Part shown: in pieces, positions 18,196 through 26,731 of the stretch
Layout: the number at the start of each line of letters is the position of its first letter
Position numbering within the stretch: position 1 is the stretch's first letter
Source: Diaminobutyricimonas sp. LJ205
GTDB lineage: Bacteria; Actinomycetota; Actinomycetes; Actinomycetales; Microbacteriaceae
Assembly (NCBI RefSeq): GCF_009755725.1
Contig: NZ_CP046619.1
Location: 2,170,001 to 2,234,000 of the forward strand
Direction of reading: 5' to 3'
Length of the DNA stretch: 64,000 bases
Notes under the pieces: model-generated
What the model was told of the DNA's origin: nothing
Database searches by the model: none
The model's input: the letters and a program-made list of their open reading frames with translations, nothing else
Program-made: the position numbers and the translations under genes

Positions 18196-18936
18196 GTGGC
18201 AGACGCAGAGCAGCAGCAGGCATCGGTCGAATCTGAACCCGCTAGCGACCTGCCCAATGTGCCGGTTCTCGAGGAATCGCTCGACTACGACAAGGTCGAG
18301 CTCAAGCCGACCTGGCGCGGCTGGATCCACGCTGGGACCTTCCCGATAGCCCTCGCCGGCGGCATCGTGCTGGTGATGCTCGCCCAGGGCGCCACGGCGA
18401 CGTGGTCGACCGCGGTCTACCTCGTCACGTCGGTTCTGTTGTTCGGCATCTCGGCGATGTACCACCGCTTCAACTGGAAGCCGACCACCAAGCGAGTCTT
18501 CAAGCGCCTGGATCACGCCAACATCTTCCTGCTGATCGCCGGCACCTACACGCCGATCGCCGCGCTCGCGCTGCCACCGGACAAGGGCATCCTGCTCCTG
18601 GTGCTGGTATGGAGCGGGGCGCTGCTGGGAATCGGCTTCCGGATGTTCTGGCTGAGCGCGCCGCGCTGGCTCTACGTGCCGCTGTATCTGCTGCTCGGCT
18701 GGGCGGCGGTCATGTACATGGGCGACTTGCTCGCCGTGAGCGTCACGATGATGGTGCTGGTGATCGTGGGCGGCCTGCTCTACTCGGCCGGAGCGGTCAT
18801 TTACGCGCTCAAGCGGCCCAACCCGCTGCCGGGCGTGTTCGGGTTCCACGAGATCTTCCACACCCTGACGGTGCTGGCCTACCTCTGCCACTGGACCGCG
18901 ATCCTGCTGATCGTGATCGACCCGCCGCAGTTCTGA
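18196..18936 (+). CDS. trhA: Hemolysin III family membrane protein (TrhA/PAQR)
   Basis: The 246-aa protein has seven predicted membrane helices. Metal-site residues of the PAQR superfamily are visible: the SAMYHRFNW histidine, the LDHANIFLLIAGTYTP aspartate/histidine, and the C-terminal GFHEIFHTLTVLAYLCHW histidines. Bacterial members affect membrane lipid homeostasis; true haemolysis is doubtful. A 26-bp tandem duplication contains its stop codon. Confidence 0.88.
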   Translation: MADAEQQQASVESEPASDLPNVPVLEESLDYDKVELKPTWRGWIHAGTFPIALAGGIVLVMLAQGATATWSTAVYLVTSVLLFGISAMYHRFNWKPTTKRVFKRLDHANIFLLIAGTYTPIAALALPPDKGILLLVLVWSGALLGIGFRMFWLSAPRWLYVPLYLLLGWAAVMYMGDLLAVSVTMMVLVIVGGLLYSAGAVIYALKRPNPLPGVFGFHEIFHTLTVLAYLCHWTAILLIVIDPPQF

Positions 18937-18980
18937 GCCGCTAGGCCTCGTTGCAGTTCTGAGCCGGCTAGGCCTTATTG
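18928..18980. repeat. Tandem duplication of a 26-27-bp unit at the trhA 3' end
   Basis: CAGTTCTGAGCCGCTAGGCC at 18928 recurs at 18954 with one inserted G and two substitutions. Copy 1 holds the trhA stop and copy 2 holds the stop of the convergent gene. Confidence 0.8.
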
Positions 18981-19237
18981 TCGTCGGGCCAGTCAGCCTC
19001 GAGATCGGTGTCGGCAGCGGCATCCGGCTCCTCGCCCGCCTCGGCCGCGCGCCGCTCAGCCTCCAGCTGGGCGCGAACCTGTGCGCGGTAGGTGTTCCGG
19101 CGGATCCGCCGGTTCATGTCGATCAGCAGCAGCACGATGAGAATGCCCACGCCGGCCGTCGCAAGGAATCCGATGACGCCGGGGGTCACCTGTTCCGGGT
19201 CGAATCCCTCGGCGAGCAAAACTGCGGGCAGCGTCAT
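18968..19237 (-). CDS. Small single-pass membrane protein
   Basis: The 89-aa protein has one membrane helix (about 21-40), then a basic RRIRRNTYRAQVRAQLEAERR helix and an acidic tail. I do not know a function. Its ATG overlaps the mca stop (ATGA), so it is made together with Mca; the same small partner next to mca is expected in related genomes, but that is inference. Confidence 0.65.
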   Translation of the reverse strand: MTLPAVLLAEGFDPEQVTPGVIGFLATAGVGILIVLLLIDMNRRIRRNTYRAQVRAQLEAERRAAEAGEEPDAAADTDLEADWPDDNKA

Positions 19238-20109
19238 GCTGCTCCCTCCTCATCGTCGACTCCCGCGAACAGGTCGTTCTCGGGAAACTCGGTCTCGACC
19301 CGCGAGTGCGCGAGCCTGAAGTCTTCGTACGGCCACGCATCACGCTGCACGTCGTTCGGCCAGAAGAAGAAAGGGCTGGCCGGATGCACCTGACTCGCGT
19401 GTGACCGGAGCGCGGCGTCGCGCTGGTCGAAGAATTCGGCGCAGGGAACGTGCGTGGTGACATCGCTGTCGCGCGCGTCGAAACGCTCGAGGAACTCGCC
19501 GAGCTGGGTGGTGAGCGGGTCGGCGGGGTGCTCGGCGAGCATCCGCTCGTGCACCGCGCGACCGCGGGGGCCGTTGAAAGTGCGGTCGAAATAGAACTTC
19601 GCGGGCGACCAGGGCTGGCCGGCATCCGGATACTGCCCCGCGTCACCGGCCGTCTCATATGCGCGCATCGCGACCTCGTGCGCACGAATGTGGTCGGGGT
19701 GCGGGTAGCCGCCGTTCTCGTCATAGCTGACGATGACGTGCGGGCGGAACTCCCGAACCAGCCGCACCAGGGGCTCGGCCGAGATCTCGAGCGGAATCGC
19801 CGCGAACGACAGCGGCGAGACGCTCTCGCCGTCGTCGGGGAGCCCGCTGTCCAGGTAGCCGAGCCAGCGATGCTCAACGCCGAGCACCCGCTGCGCCCGC
19901 TCCATCTCATGCCGGCGGAGGCCGGCGATATCGCGTTCGGCGTGGGCGCGCGATGCGAGGGTGTCGTTCAGGATGCTGCCGGCCTCACCACCGGTGCAGC
20001 TGACGATCATCACCCGAGCGCCGCGGCTCAAGTAGTAGGCGGAGGTGGCCGCGCCCTTGCTCGACTCGTCGTCGGGGTGGGCGTGCACCGCGAGCAGGCG
20101 CAGGGTCAC
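19234..20109 (-). CDS. mca: Mycothiol S-conjugate amidase
   Basis: Mca cleaves mycothiol conjugates of toxins and alkylating agents into a mercapturic acid and GlcN-Ins, so the organism very likely uses mycothiol. The LmbE-type metal site is clear: HAHPDDESSKGAA (His11, Asp14) and YPHPDHIRAH. The 291-aa length and the ESSKG motif separate it from MshB. I choose GTG 20109 because AAGGAG stands 5 nt before it; a TTG lies at 20124. Confidence 0.93.
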   Translation of the reverse strand: MTLRLLAVHAHPDDESSKGAATSAYYLSRGARVMIVSCTGGEAGSILNDTLASRAHAERDIAGLRRHEMERAQRVLGVEHRWLGYLDSGLPDDGESVSPLSFAAIPLEISAEPLVRLVREFRPHVIVSYDENGGYPHPDHIRAHEVAMRAYETAGDAGQYPDAGQPWSPAKFYFDRTFNGPRGRAVHERMLAEHPADPLTTQLGEFLERFDARDSDVTTHVPCAEFFDQRDAALRSHASQVHPASPFFFWPNDVQRDAWPYEDFRLAHSRVETEFPENDLFAGVDDEEGAA

Positions 20110-20179
20110 ATCGCTCCTTGACAATCGAGGTTCAGGCGGAAGGTTTAGCCTTGTTCAAGACTAATCGCGAGGAGAACCG

Positions 20180-20587
20180 GTGGCCGACGAGAGCACAACG
20201 ACACTCGACGAGCGCTACGGCCGCACCAGCAGCAAGACCCGCCGAGACCGAGTATGGCTGATCGCGGGCGGCTCGGCGGTTGCCGTGGTCGTGCTCGCCT
20301 GGGTGGTCTGGGCGAGCCTGCTGACGCCGGCAGCGTCGATCGAGGCGCGGGACACCGGGTACTCGGCGGTAACCGATCACGGCATCACGGTGGAGTGGAG
20401 ACTCACCGTCGAGCCGGGCAGCGCCACCAAGTGCGCCGTTCAGGCACTGAACGATGGTTTCAGCGTTGTGGGCTGGAAAATTGTCGACGTACCCGCCTCG
20501 GATCAGCCGACGCGGGTGCTCTCGGAGAGCATCAGAACAACTGAACGGCCGAACACCGGCTTGATTTATCGGTGTTGGCTGGCCTAA
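20180..20587 (+). CDS. DUF4307 membrane protein
   Basis: The 135-aa protein begins LDERYGR and has one membrane helix (about 27-48) followed by a soluble domain with VEWRLTVEPGSATKCAVQAL and a final YRCWL, the DUF4307 pattern. It is an actinobacterial family of unknown function, often beside mca and greA, as here. Ribosome binding site GAGGAGA before GTG 20180. Confidence 0.82.
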   Translation: MADESTTTLDERYGRTSSKTRRDRVWLIAGGSAVAVVVLAWVVWASLLTPAASIEARDTGYSAVTDHGITVEWRLTVEPGSATKCAVQALNDGFSVVGWKIVDVPASDQPTRVLSESIRTTERPNTGLIYRCWLA

Positions 20588-20590
20588 GAT
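20561..20590 (+). promoter_or_regulatory. Promoter of greA
   Basis: TTGATT at 20561-20566, an 18-nt spacer and TAAGAT at 20585-20590 form a good housekeeping promoter inside the end of the DUF4307 gene. The leader to the greA ATG would be about 53 nt. Confidence 0.6.
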
Positions 20591-20607
20591 GTGAGTTTCA
20601 TCCACGG

Positions 20608-20637
20608 GACCGGCCACAACGGCCGGTCTCATTTCTT
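20608..20637 (+). terminator. Hairpin with T-rich tail in the greA leader
   Basis: GACCGGCC at 20608-20615 pairs with GGCCGGTC at 20621-20628, followed by TCATTTCTT. It could end the upstream transcript or attenuate greA, because it lies between the greA promoter and its ribosome binding site. Confidence 0.55.
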
Positions 20638-20649
20638 ATGAGGAGCAGC

Positions 20650-21135
20650 ATGTCTGACACTTCAGTCACCTGGCTCACACAGGAGGCGTTTGACCGCCTG
20701 AAGAGCGAACTCGATCACCTGAGTGGTGAAGGTCGCGCCGACATCGCGAAACGTATTGAGGCAGCCCGTGAAGAGGGCGACCTCAAGGAGAACGGCGGCT
20801 ACCACGCTGCAAAGGACGAGCAGGGCAAGATTGAAGCCCGCATCCGCCAGCTGACCGAGCTGCTTCGCACCGCGAGCGTCGGCGACGCTCCCACCAGCAC
20901 CGGGGTCGTCGAGCCGGGCACCGTGATCACCGCGAAGATCCAGGGTGACTCGACCAAGTTCCTGATCGGCAACCGCGAGATCGCCGGCGACAGTGACCTC
21001 GACGTCTACAGCGAGGCAAGCCCGCTCGGCACCGCGATCCTCGGCCTCAAGGTCGGCGACAGCACCAGCTACACGGCTCCGAACGGCAAGGACATCGCCG
21101 TCGAGATCGTCAACGTGGAGACTTACCTGGGCTAG
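20650..21135 (+). CDS. greA: Transcription elongation factor GreA
   Basis: GreA rescues backtracked RNA polymerase by inducing cleavage of the transcript 3' end. The 161-aa protein starts MSDTSVTWLTQEAFDRL and has the coiled-coil tip acidic pair in REEGDLKENGGYHAAKDEQG, followed by the C-terminal FKBP-like domain (SPLGTAILGLKVGD). ATG 20650 has GAGGAG upstream. A strong terminator follows. Confidence 0.97.
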   Translation: MSDTSVTWLTQEAFDRLKSELDHLSGEGRADIAKRIEAAREEGDLKENGGYHAAKDEQGKIEARIRQLTELLRTASVGDAPTSTGVVEPGTVITAKIQGDSTKFLIGNREIAGDSDLDVYSEASPLGTAILGLKVGDSTSYTAPNGKDIAVEIVNVETYLG

Positions 21136-21150
21136 AACGCCCTTCGATTT

Positions 21151-21195
21151 CCCGCTGGGTGGGTAGCGACTTCGCTACCCACCCAGCGGGTTTTT
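21151..21195 (+). terminator. greA rho-independent terminator
   Basis: An 18-bp perfect stem (21151-21168 with 21173-21190), a 4-nt ACTT loop and TTTTT at 21191-21195. Confidence 0.95.
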
Positions 21196-21244
21196 CGTTG
21201 TGGGAGCGTCGGTTCGGTTTGTGGCGAGCTCGCTCGGCGCCGCT

Positions 21245-21290
21245 CAAAGTTGCGAGCGCCGACGAACGTTCGCCCGCGCTCGCAACTTTG
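21245..21290. repeat. CAAAGTTGCG / GAACGTTC palindromic element, copy 1
   Basis: Arms 21245-21259 and 21276-21290 are a perfect 15-bp inverted repeat, with the palindrome CGAACGTTCG in the loop. A 38-nt core (21249-21286) matches 50328-50365 at 27 of 38 positions with identical spacing and no gaps. Confidence 0.7.
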
Positions 21291-21460
21291 GCGGCGCGGC
21301 GACCTTCCCAGATTGGACCGTGCAACTCTGAGCCGCGCGCGCAGTCCTTAGTGGCGCACGTGCGTCGGCTAGGACCTGGGCAAGCGCTCGTTGGCGGATC
21401 CTCTTCAGCCCCATCGCCAACCGGTGTCAGGAATGGAGGATGAAGTGGCTTTCGGGCGCC

Positions 21461-21557
21461 GAATCTCCTCCATTTCGCGTTGATCGGCAGAAACATCCGT
21501 CATTCCGGATGCGCGACAAAGTGTTCGCCCCGTGATTCACCGAAATGGAGGAGAATC
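21461..21557. repeat. 97-bp unit bounded by a 17-bp inverted repeat
   Basis: GAATCTCCTCCATTTCG at 21461-21477 and CGAAATGGAGGAGAATC at 21541-21557 pair with one mismatch. Inside, CATCCG and CGGATG form a smaller stem. A third partial copy, GAATGGAGGA, is at 21431. Confidence 0.55.
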
Positions 21558-21588
21558 GCACCGCTGGACCAGCGCTCGACTGCGAGGG

Positions 21589-21635
21589 GTTTCGATACGC
21601 GGCGTCGCTCCGCTCCGTCGCTGCTCAACCAGCGG
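21589..21635. repeat. Intergenic GTTTCGA repeat, copy 2
   Basis: It begins GTTTCGATACGC, contains CGCTCCGCTCC repeats and ends CAACCAGCGG; related to 4604-4652. Confidence 0.5.
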
Positions 21636-21652
21636 AAGGGTGGTGCCAGCGG

Positions 21653-22888
21653 CTACACGACCTCGGGGTGGTAGCCGGCTTCCCGCAGGGCGGCAAGCAC
21701 GCGTTCGGCGTGCTCGGGGCCACGAGTCTCGATATGCATCTCAAGTTGCACATCGCTGATCTGCAGGCCGCTGCCGTGCCGGGTGTGCAGCACCTCAACC
21801 ACGTTCGCGTTCTGCTCGGCGATGATCTCGGCGGTGCGGGCGAGCTGTCCCGGACGGTCCGGCAGCGGAATCCGCAGCTTCAGGTACCGCTCGGATGCCG
21901 CCAGCCCATGACTGACGACGCGTTCCATCACCAGCGGGTCGATGTTGCCGCCGGAGAGGATCGCCACCGTGGGGCCATCCGACTGCACCTTGCCGGCCAG
22001 GATCGCCGCGACCGACACCGCGCCGGCCGGTTCCACGACCAGCTTGGCCCGTTCGATCAGCACCAGCAGTGCCTTGGCGGTGACATCCTCGTCCACCGTG
22101 ACGATGTCGTCTACGACGTGGCGGATGATCTCGAAGTTCAACTCCCCCGGCTTCGACACTGCGATGCCGTCGGAGATCGTGGGCTGCATGGTCACCTCGA
22201 CCGGGTGTCCCTCGGCCAGCGAGGGCGGGTAGGCGGCGGCGTTCGCGGCCTGCACTCCGATGATGCGGATGTCGCGGCCGAGCTGCGCGGCGCGTTGCTT
22301 GATCGCGCTGGCGACGCCCGAGATGAGGCCGCCTCCGCCGATCGGGACCACGACGGTGGCGACATCCGGAACCTGGTCGAGAATCTCGAGGCCAAGCGTT
22401 CCCTGGCCGGTGACGACATCGACGTGGTCGAACGGCGGGATCAGCACCGCACCGGTTGCCGCAGCGAACTCGGCGGCGGCGCGCAGCGGCTCGTCAACGG
22501 TGTGCCCGCGCAGCACCACGTCGGCTCCGTAGCCGCGGGTCGCCTGCAGCTTCGGCAAGGCAACGCCGATCGGCATGAAAATGGTGGCCTTGACGCCCAG
22601 CTCGCGTGCGGCCAGTGCCACACCCTGCGCATGGTTTCCGGCCGAGGCGGCCACGACACCGCGGGCCTTCTCCTCATCGGTCAGGCGGGCGAGCCGGTTG
22701 TAGGCGCCACGGATCTTGTACGAACCGGTGCGCTGCAGGTTCTCGCACTTGAGGAACACCTGCGCGCCGAGCACCTCGGTGAGATACCTGGACCCCTCCA
22801 TCGGGGTAACGACGGCGGCGCGGGAGACAGTCGAACGCGCGCTCTCGAAATCGGTGAGGGTCGGTCCGGGAACGGGGGCGTCAAGCAT
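21653..22888 (-). CDS. ilvA: Threonine ammonia-lyase with C-terminal ACT domain
   Basis: The PLP enzyme deaminates threonine to 2-oxobutyrate, the first step towards isoleucine. Lys58 in TGSYKIRGAYN binds PLP, ASAGNHAQG and VPIGGGGLISG are intact, and residues 325-411 form a single ACT-like domain (LRIPLPDRPGQLARTAEII). One ACT domain and 411 aa place it with the shorter actinobacterial form. ATG 22888 overlaps the upstream gene by 8 bases. Confidence 0.92.
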   Translation of the reverse strand: MLDAPVPGPTLTDFESARSTVSRAAVVTPMEGSRYLTEVLGAQVFLKCENLQRTGSYKIRGAYNRLARLTDEEKARGVVAASAGNHAQGVALAARELGVKATIFMPIGVALPKLQATRGYGADVVLRGHTVDEPLRAAAEFAAATGAVLIPPFDHVDVVTGQGTLGLEILDQVPDVATVVVPIGGGGLISGVASAIKQRAAQLGRDIRIIGVQAANAAAYPPSLAEGHPVEVTMQPTISDGIAVSKPGELNFEIIRHVVDDIVTVDEDVTAKALLVLIERAKLVVEPAGAVSVAAILAGKVQSDGPTVAILSGGNIDPLVMERVVSHGLAASERYLKLRIPLPDRPGQLARTAEIIAEQNANVVEVLHTRHGSGLQISDVQLEMHIETRGPEHAERVLAALREAGYHPEVV

Positions 22889-24014
22889 CCCTGGTTACAT
22901 CCTTCAGGGTCGGGTGGGGGGTGGTTCGCCAGTGCCCGGAGGCAATGTACTTGACCATGGAGTTGAGGGTCGCAACGACCGGAACCGCGAACAGGGCGCC
23001 GGGGATGCCGGCAATCATGCTGCCACCGGCCACCGCGAGCACCACCGCGAGCGGGTGCACCTTGACGGCGGTGCCCATCACCAGCGGTTGCAGCACGTGG
23101 CCCTCGATCTGCTGCACGAGCAGCACGATTCCCAACATGATCAGCGCGATCCAGATGTCGTAGGTGATGAGTGCAACCAGCACGGCAATCGCACCAGTGA
23201 CCACGGCACCGATGATCGGCACGAACGAGCCAAGGAAGACCGCGACCGCGATCGGGATGGCGAGCGGCAGTTGCAGGATCACCGCGCCGAGCCCGATGCC
23301 GACCGCATCGACGAAGGCGACGAAGATCTGCACCTTGACGAAGTTGGTGAGGGTGATCCATCCGGCCTCGCCGCCGCCCTGCACCGCGGGCCGGGCCCGC
23401 CGGGGGAACAGCCGCACGGTCCAGTTCCAGATACCTCGGCCATCGATGAGGATGAACAGGGTCGCGAAGAGCGTCAGCAGCAGACCAGTCACGAAATGAC
23501 CGGCGGTGGCGCCGATCGAGGCTGCGCCGGAGAGGAAGAACTGGCCGTCACGCTGGAGGTTTTCCCACGCGTCGGCGATGTAGGTGTTGATGTCTGCCTC
23601 TGACAGCTCCAGGGGCGAGGTCAGCAGCCAGTCCTTCAGGTCCTCGAACCGTTCGAGGGCTTTCTCCTGCAAGGCGGGCACGCCCCGGGCGATCTGGTTG
23701 ATCACCAGCCAGACGAGGCCGGTGACCACTGCGATGATCCCAACCTCGGCGACCGTCACCGCGAGCCACTTCGGCCAGCGATGCCGCTGCAGCCAGTTGC
23801 TGAACGGCACCAGCAGAGCCGACAGGAGCACGGCGATCATGAGCGGAATGACCAGGTAGCGCAGCTGGATGATCAGCCAGATGAACACGCCCACGACGCC
23901 AGCGATTGCCAGCAGTCGCCACGACCAGCCACCGGCGATCTGAATGCCGACGGGCATTGAATCCTGCACCCGGTCCGCGGTTGACCTCGTGTCGGTGCGC
24001 TTGCCCCATGCCAT
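22881..24014 (-). CDS. AI-2E family transporter (PerM/UPF0118)
   Basis: The 377-aa protein has about eight membrane helices and the family features: a hydrophobic pair near 33-75, a long soluble loop (about 115-190) and the conserved end LVQQIEGHVLQPLVMGTAVK plus PGALFAVPVVA. Members export AI-2 or act as Na+/H+ antiporters; the substrate here is unknown. ATG 24014 has TAGACT 6 nt upstream, so a leaderless transcript probably starts here and runs into ilvA. Confidence 0.88.
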   Translation of the reverse strand: MAWGKRTDTRSTADRVQDSMPVGIQIAGGWSWRLLAIAGVVGVFIWLIIQLRYLVIPLMIAVLLSALLVPFSNWLQRHRWPKWLAVTVAEVGIIAVVTGLVWLVINQIARGVPALQEKALERFEDLKDWLLTSPLELSEADINTYIADAWENLQRDGQFFLSGAASIGATAGHFVTGLLLTLFATLFILIDGRGIWNWTVRLFPRRARPAVQGGGEAGWITLTNFVKVQIFVAFVDAVGIGLGAVILQLPLAIPIAVAVFLGSFVPIIGAVVTGAIAVLVALITYDIWIALIMLGIVLLVQQIEGHVLQPLVMGTAVKVHPLAVVLAVAGGSMIAGIPGALFAVPVVATLNSMVKYIASGHWRTTPHPTLKDVTRDA

Positions 24015-24020
24015 TGCACA

Positions 24021-24026
24021 AGTCTA
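24021..24026 (-). promoter_or_regulatory. -10 element of a probable leaderless promoter for the AI-2E family gene
   Basis: TAGACT, 6 nt, ATG 24014, in the 20-bp gap after the ABC operon. Confidence 0.5.
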
Positions 24027-24033
24027 GTGACGC

Positions 24034-25065
24034 TCAGACCGGAGACACGCTCACCGATGCGGCGGCGATCTGCAGGCTGACCGGCGCCCCTGGCTGCGGA
24101 ACATCGGATGCCTCGTGCTGCACCTGCACGACCGTGTCGTCGCCCAGCCTGACCGCGGTGCGGCGCATCGAGCCGAGGAAACTCGAGGCGAGCACTGTGC
24201 CGGGGATGCCGTCCGCGGCGAACCGCAACTGCTCCGGACGCACCAGCGCCAGCACCGGGCCGTCCGCCGGGGCTGCCCCGTGCACGGCGACGTGCGCGCC
24301 GTGCAACTGCACGCTTCCGCCGACGACGGCGGCCGGCATCCGGTTGCTCAGTCCGATGAATTCTGCGACGAACGGCGTCGCCGGTGTCGAGTAGAGCTGC
24401 TCCGGCGTGCCGATCTGGTCGATGCAACCCGCGTTCATCACGGCGATCCGGTCCGCGACGGCGAGCGCCTCCTCCTGGTCGTGGGTGACGAACACGGTGG
24501 TGATCTGCAGCTCGGACTGAATGCGTTTGATCTCATCGCGCAACTGCACGCGCACCTTGGCGTCCAGCGCGCTCAGCGGCTCGTCGAGCAGCAGCACCTT
24601 GGGCCGGGTGACCAGCGCCCGGGCGAGGGCGACTCGTTGCTGTTGGCCGCCGCTGAGCTGGTGCGCGTATCGCACCGCGAGGTGGCCGAGGCCGACCAGT
24701 TCCAGCGACTCTTGAGCGCGACGGCGACGCTCGGCCGCCTGCACCTTGCGCATCCGCAGGCCGAACTCGACGTTCTCCTCGACGGTCAGATGAGGGAACA
24801 GCGAGTACTGCTGGAACACCATGCCGATGTCCCGCTTGTTGGTGGGGAGCTTGTGCACGTCGACGTCGTCCAGCAGGATCTGCCCGTCGCTGATCTCCTC
24901 GAGGCCGGCGAGACTGCGCAGAGCGGTGGTCTTCCCGCAGCCGGACGGACCGAGCAGCGCAATGAACTCCCCCGGCTCGATAGCCAGGTCGATGCCGTCG
25001 AGCGCGCGCTGACCGGCGTAGTCCTTGACGACGCCGCGCAGCTCGACACGGGTTCCGATGGTCAT
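24034..25065 (-). CDS. ABC importer ATP-binding protein (PotA/FbpC-like)
   Basis: The 343-aa protein has Walker A GPSGCGKTT, Q-loop FQQYSLFP, signature LSGGQQQRVALARAL, Walker B VLLLDEPLSALD and H-loop THD, then a C-terminal TOBE-like domain. It powers the two permeases encoded just upstream. The four-gene order binding protein, permease, permease, ATPase with ATGA overlaps is typical of spermidine/putrescine, iron(III) or phosphonate importers; the substrate is not determined. Confidence 0.93.
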   Translation of the reverse strand: MTIGTRVELRGVVKDYAGQRALDGIDLAIEPGEFIALLGPSGCGKTTALRSLAGLEEISDGQILLDDVDVHKLPTNKRDIGMVFQQYSLFPHLTVEENVEFGLRMRKVQAAERRRRAQESLELVGLGHLAVRYAHQLSGGQQQRVALARALVTRPKVLLLDEPLSALDAKVRVQLRDEIKRIQSELQITTVFVTHDQEEALAVADRIAVMNAGCIDQIGTPEQLYSTPATPFVAEFIGLSNRMPAAVVGGSVQLHGAHVAVHGAAPADGPVLALVRPEQLRFAADGIPGTVLASSFLGSMRRTAVRLGDDTVVQVQHEASDVPQPGAPVSLQIAAASVSVSPV

Positions 25066-25868
25066 GAGGTTCTCCGTCCTCGCCGCGCGGAACTCGCGCG
25101 GCCGATGATCAGCAGCAGGATGAAACAGAAGATGAGCGCGAGCAGGGCGAAGATCACGGCCACAAAGGCGTCGGACTTCGACACCTGCACGATCGCGGTC
25201 TGCAGATTCTGCCGGTTCAGCAGCGACGCGATCGTGTACTCGCCGAGCACCACGGCGACCGAGATCAGCGAGGCAGCGAGCAGCCCGCGGCGCAGGTTGG
25301 GCAGGATGACGCCAACCAGCACGTTTGCCCAGCTGGCGCCGAGCGCCCGGCCGGCTTCGGCCAGGGTGCCGACGTCGACCGAGTCCAGGTTGGACTGCAG
25401 CGCCCGGTGGGCGAACGGCAGCACGGTGATGCCGTACGCGAAGGCGAGGGTCCAGGAGTCGCTGCCGAACACGTCGACGACCACCCCGTAGACCGGGGCG
25501 AGGCCGACCACGAGCACGATCGCCGGCACCGTGATCGGCACCAGGCAGATCAGCTCGAGTGCGCGTTCCAGGCGCGGGAAGCGCAGCCGGACGAGCACCA
25601 TGGTCGGCACCAGCAGCACCAGCACGATGGCCACCGTCACCACCGCCAGCACGAGCGAGTTGGTGACGCCTTCGAACAGGCCGCGGTAGACGCGCTCCCT
25701 CTCCGGATCGAAGATCGCAGTCCAGTGGTCGAGGTTGTAGCCGCCCTCAAGGCCGGCGCGCAGGGTGAACTCCACCATCGCCACGATCGGGATGGCGAAG
25801 ATCACGCCGATGATGGTCAGGATGACGCCCTGGACCAGGCGCGAGGGGGCGGTGCCGAGCGGGTTCAT
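25062..25868 (-). CDS. ABC importer permease, second subunit
   Basis: The 268-aa protein has six membrane helices and an EAA-like loop (LAEAGRALGASWANVLVGVI). The start ATG 25868 overlaps the first permease stop, and the stop overlaps the ATPase start. A much longer open frame extends upstream antisense-like over the other genes but has no support. It belongs to the PotC/FbpB-type BPD_transp_1 family. Confidence 0.9.
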   Translation of the reverse strand: MNPLGTAPSRLVQGVILTIIGVIFAIPIVAMVEFTLRAGLEGGYNLDHWTAIFDPERERVYRGLFEGVTNSLVLAVVTVAIVLVLLVPTMVLVRLRFPRLERALELICLVPITVPAIVLVVGLAPVYGVVVDVFGSDSWTLAFAYGITVLPFAHRALQSNLDSVDVGTLAEAGRALGASWANVLVGVILPNLRRGLLAASLISVAVVLGEYTIASLLNRQNLQTAIVQVSKSDAFVAVIFALLALIFCFILLLIIGRASSARRGRRTS

Positions 25869-26731
25869 CGCTGCCACCGTCTCGTGCGGTTCTGCAGCAG
25901 GGCGTACCCGGCCATCAGGACGACCATGACCAACAGCATCCCGAGCGCCAGCGCTCCTGCGAGGTTCTCCCTGCCCAGCACGGTCTCGCTGACCAGGGCG
26001 GCACGGATCTGCAGCGGCACGATCTGCGAGCCCTGACTGATCAGCGCGGCCGCCGTGGCGTACGACGAGAACGAGTTCGCGAACAGCAGCAGCAGGCTGC
26101 CGAGGAATGACGGGGCGAGGATCGGGAAGGCGATTCGAGTCCAGTAGTGACGGCGGGCGGCGCCCAGGGTCGCGGCCGCTTCCGCCCACTGGGTCTTCAG
26201 CCCCTCCATCGCCGGCATGAACGTGATCACCATGAGCGGCACCTGGAAGTAGAGGTAGGGAAGCAGGAGACCGGGCACCTGATACAGCCAGACTCCGTCG
26301 GCGAAGATGTCGATGCCGAAGGCGGTGAGCAGCCACTGGGTGATCAGGCCTTGAATGCCGATCGTGGCGATGAACGCGAAGGCGAGCATCACACCGCCGA
26401 ACTGGGCGAGCACGCCGCTCACCGCATCGACCAGGCTGCGCAGTCTGCCGTCGGAGCGGCTGCCGAGCAGCGCGAAGCAGACCAGTGCGCCGATCACCGA
26501 GCCGGCGATCGCGGTCACGAGCGACACCGTGAACGAGGCAGCGAAGGTGTCCAGGACGACCGGGTCGCCGAGGGCGGCCAGGTTCGCCCAGGTGAACTCG
26601 CCGTCGCCGTCGAAGAACCCGGTGGCGATCGCCAGGACCGTCGGCACGGCGAGGAACAGCAGGACATAAACCGCGAACGGGGCGAGCCCAAGAAGGGCCC
26701 ACCCCGATCGCTTCGTGCGGGATGCACTCAT
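25865..26731 (-). CDS. ABC importer permease, first subunit
   Basis: The 288-aa protein has six membrane helices and an EAA loop (WAEAAATLGAARRHYWTRIAFP). ATG 26731 overlaps the stop of the binding-protein gene (TAATG), which rules out the earlier start at 26752. It pairs with the second permease. Confidence 0.9.
   Translation of the reverse strand: MSASRTKRSGWALLGLAPFAVYVLLFLAVPTVLAIATGFFDGDGEFTWANLAALGDPVVLDTFAASFTVSLVTAIAGSVIGALVCFALLGSRSDGRLRSLVDAVSGVLAQFGGVMLAFAFIATIGIQGLITQWLLTAFGIDIFADGVWLYQVPGLLLPYLYFQVPLMVITFMPAMEGLKTQWAEAAATLGAARRHYWTRIAFPILAPSFLGSLLLLFANSFSSYATAAALISQGSQIVPLQIRAALVSETVLGRENLAGALALGMLLVMVVLMAGYALLQNRTRRWQR

Larger units (their letters stand above)
21196..21652. other. 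Gene-free 457-bp region with three repeat elements
   Basis: No frame here has a ribosome binding site or protein-like composition. It holds the palindromic element 21245-21290, an inverted repeat pair 21461-21477/21541-21557 and a GTTTCGA-type repeat 21589-21635. Otherwise I see nothing. Confidence 0.6.

Noticed and set aside
21159-21443. Protein-coding frame in the greA-ilvA gap
   Set aside because: It starts inside the greA terminator, has no ribosome binding site and covers an inverted repeat.
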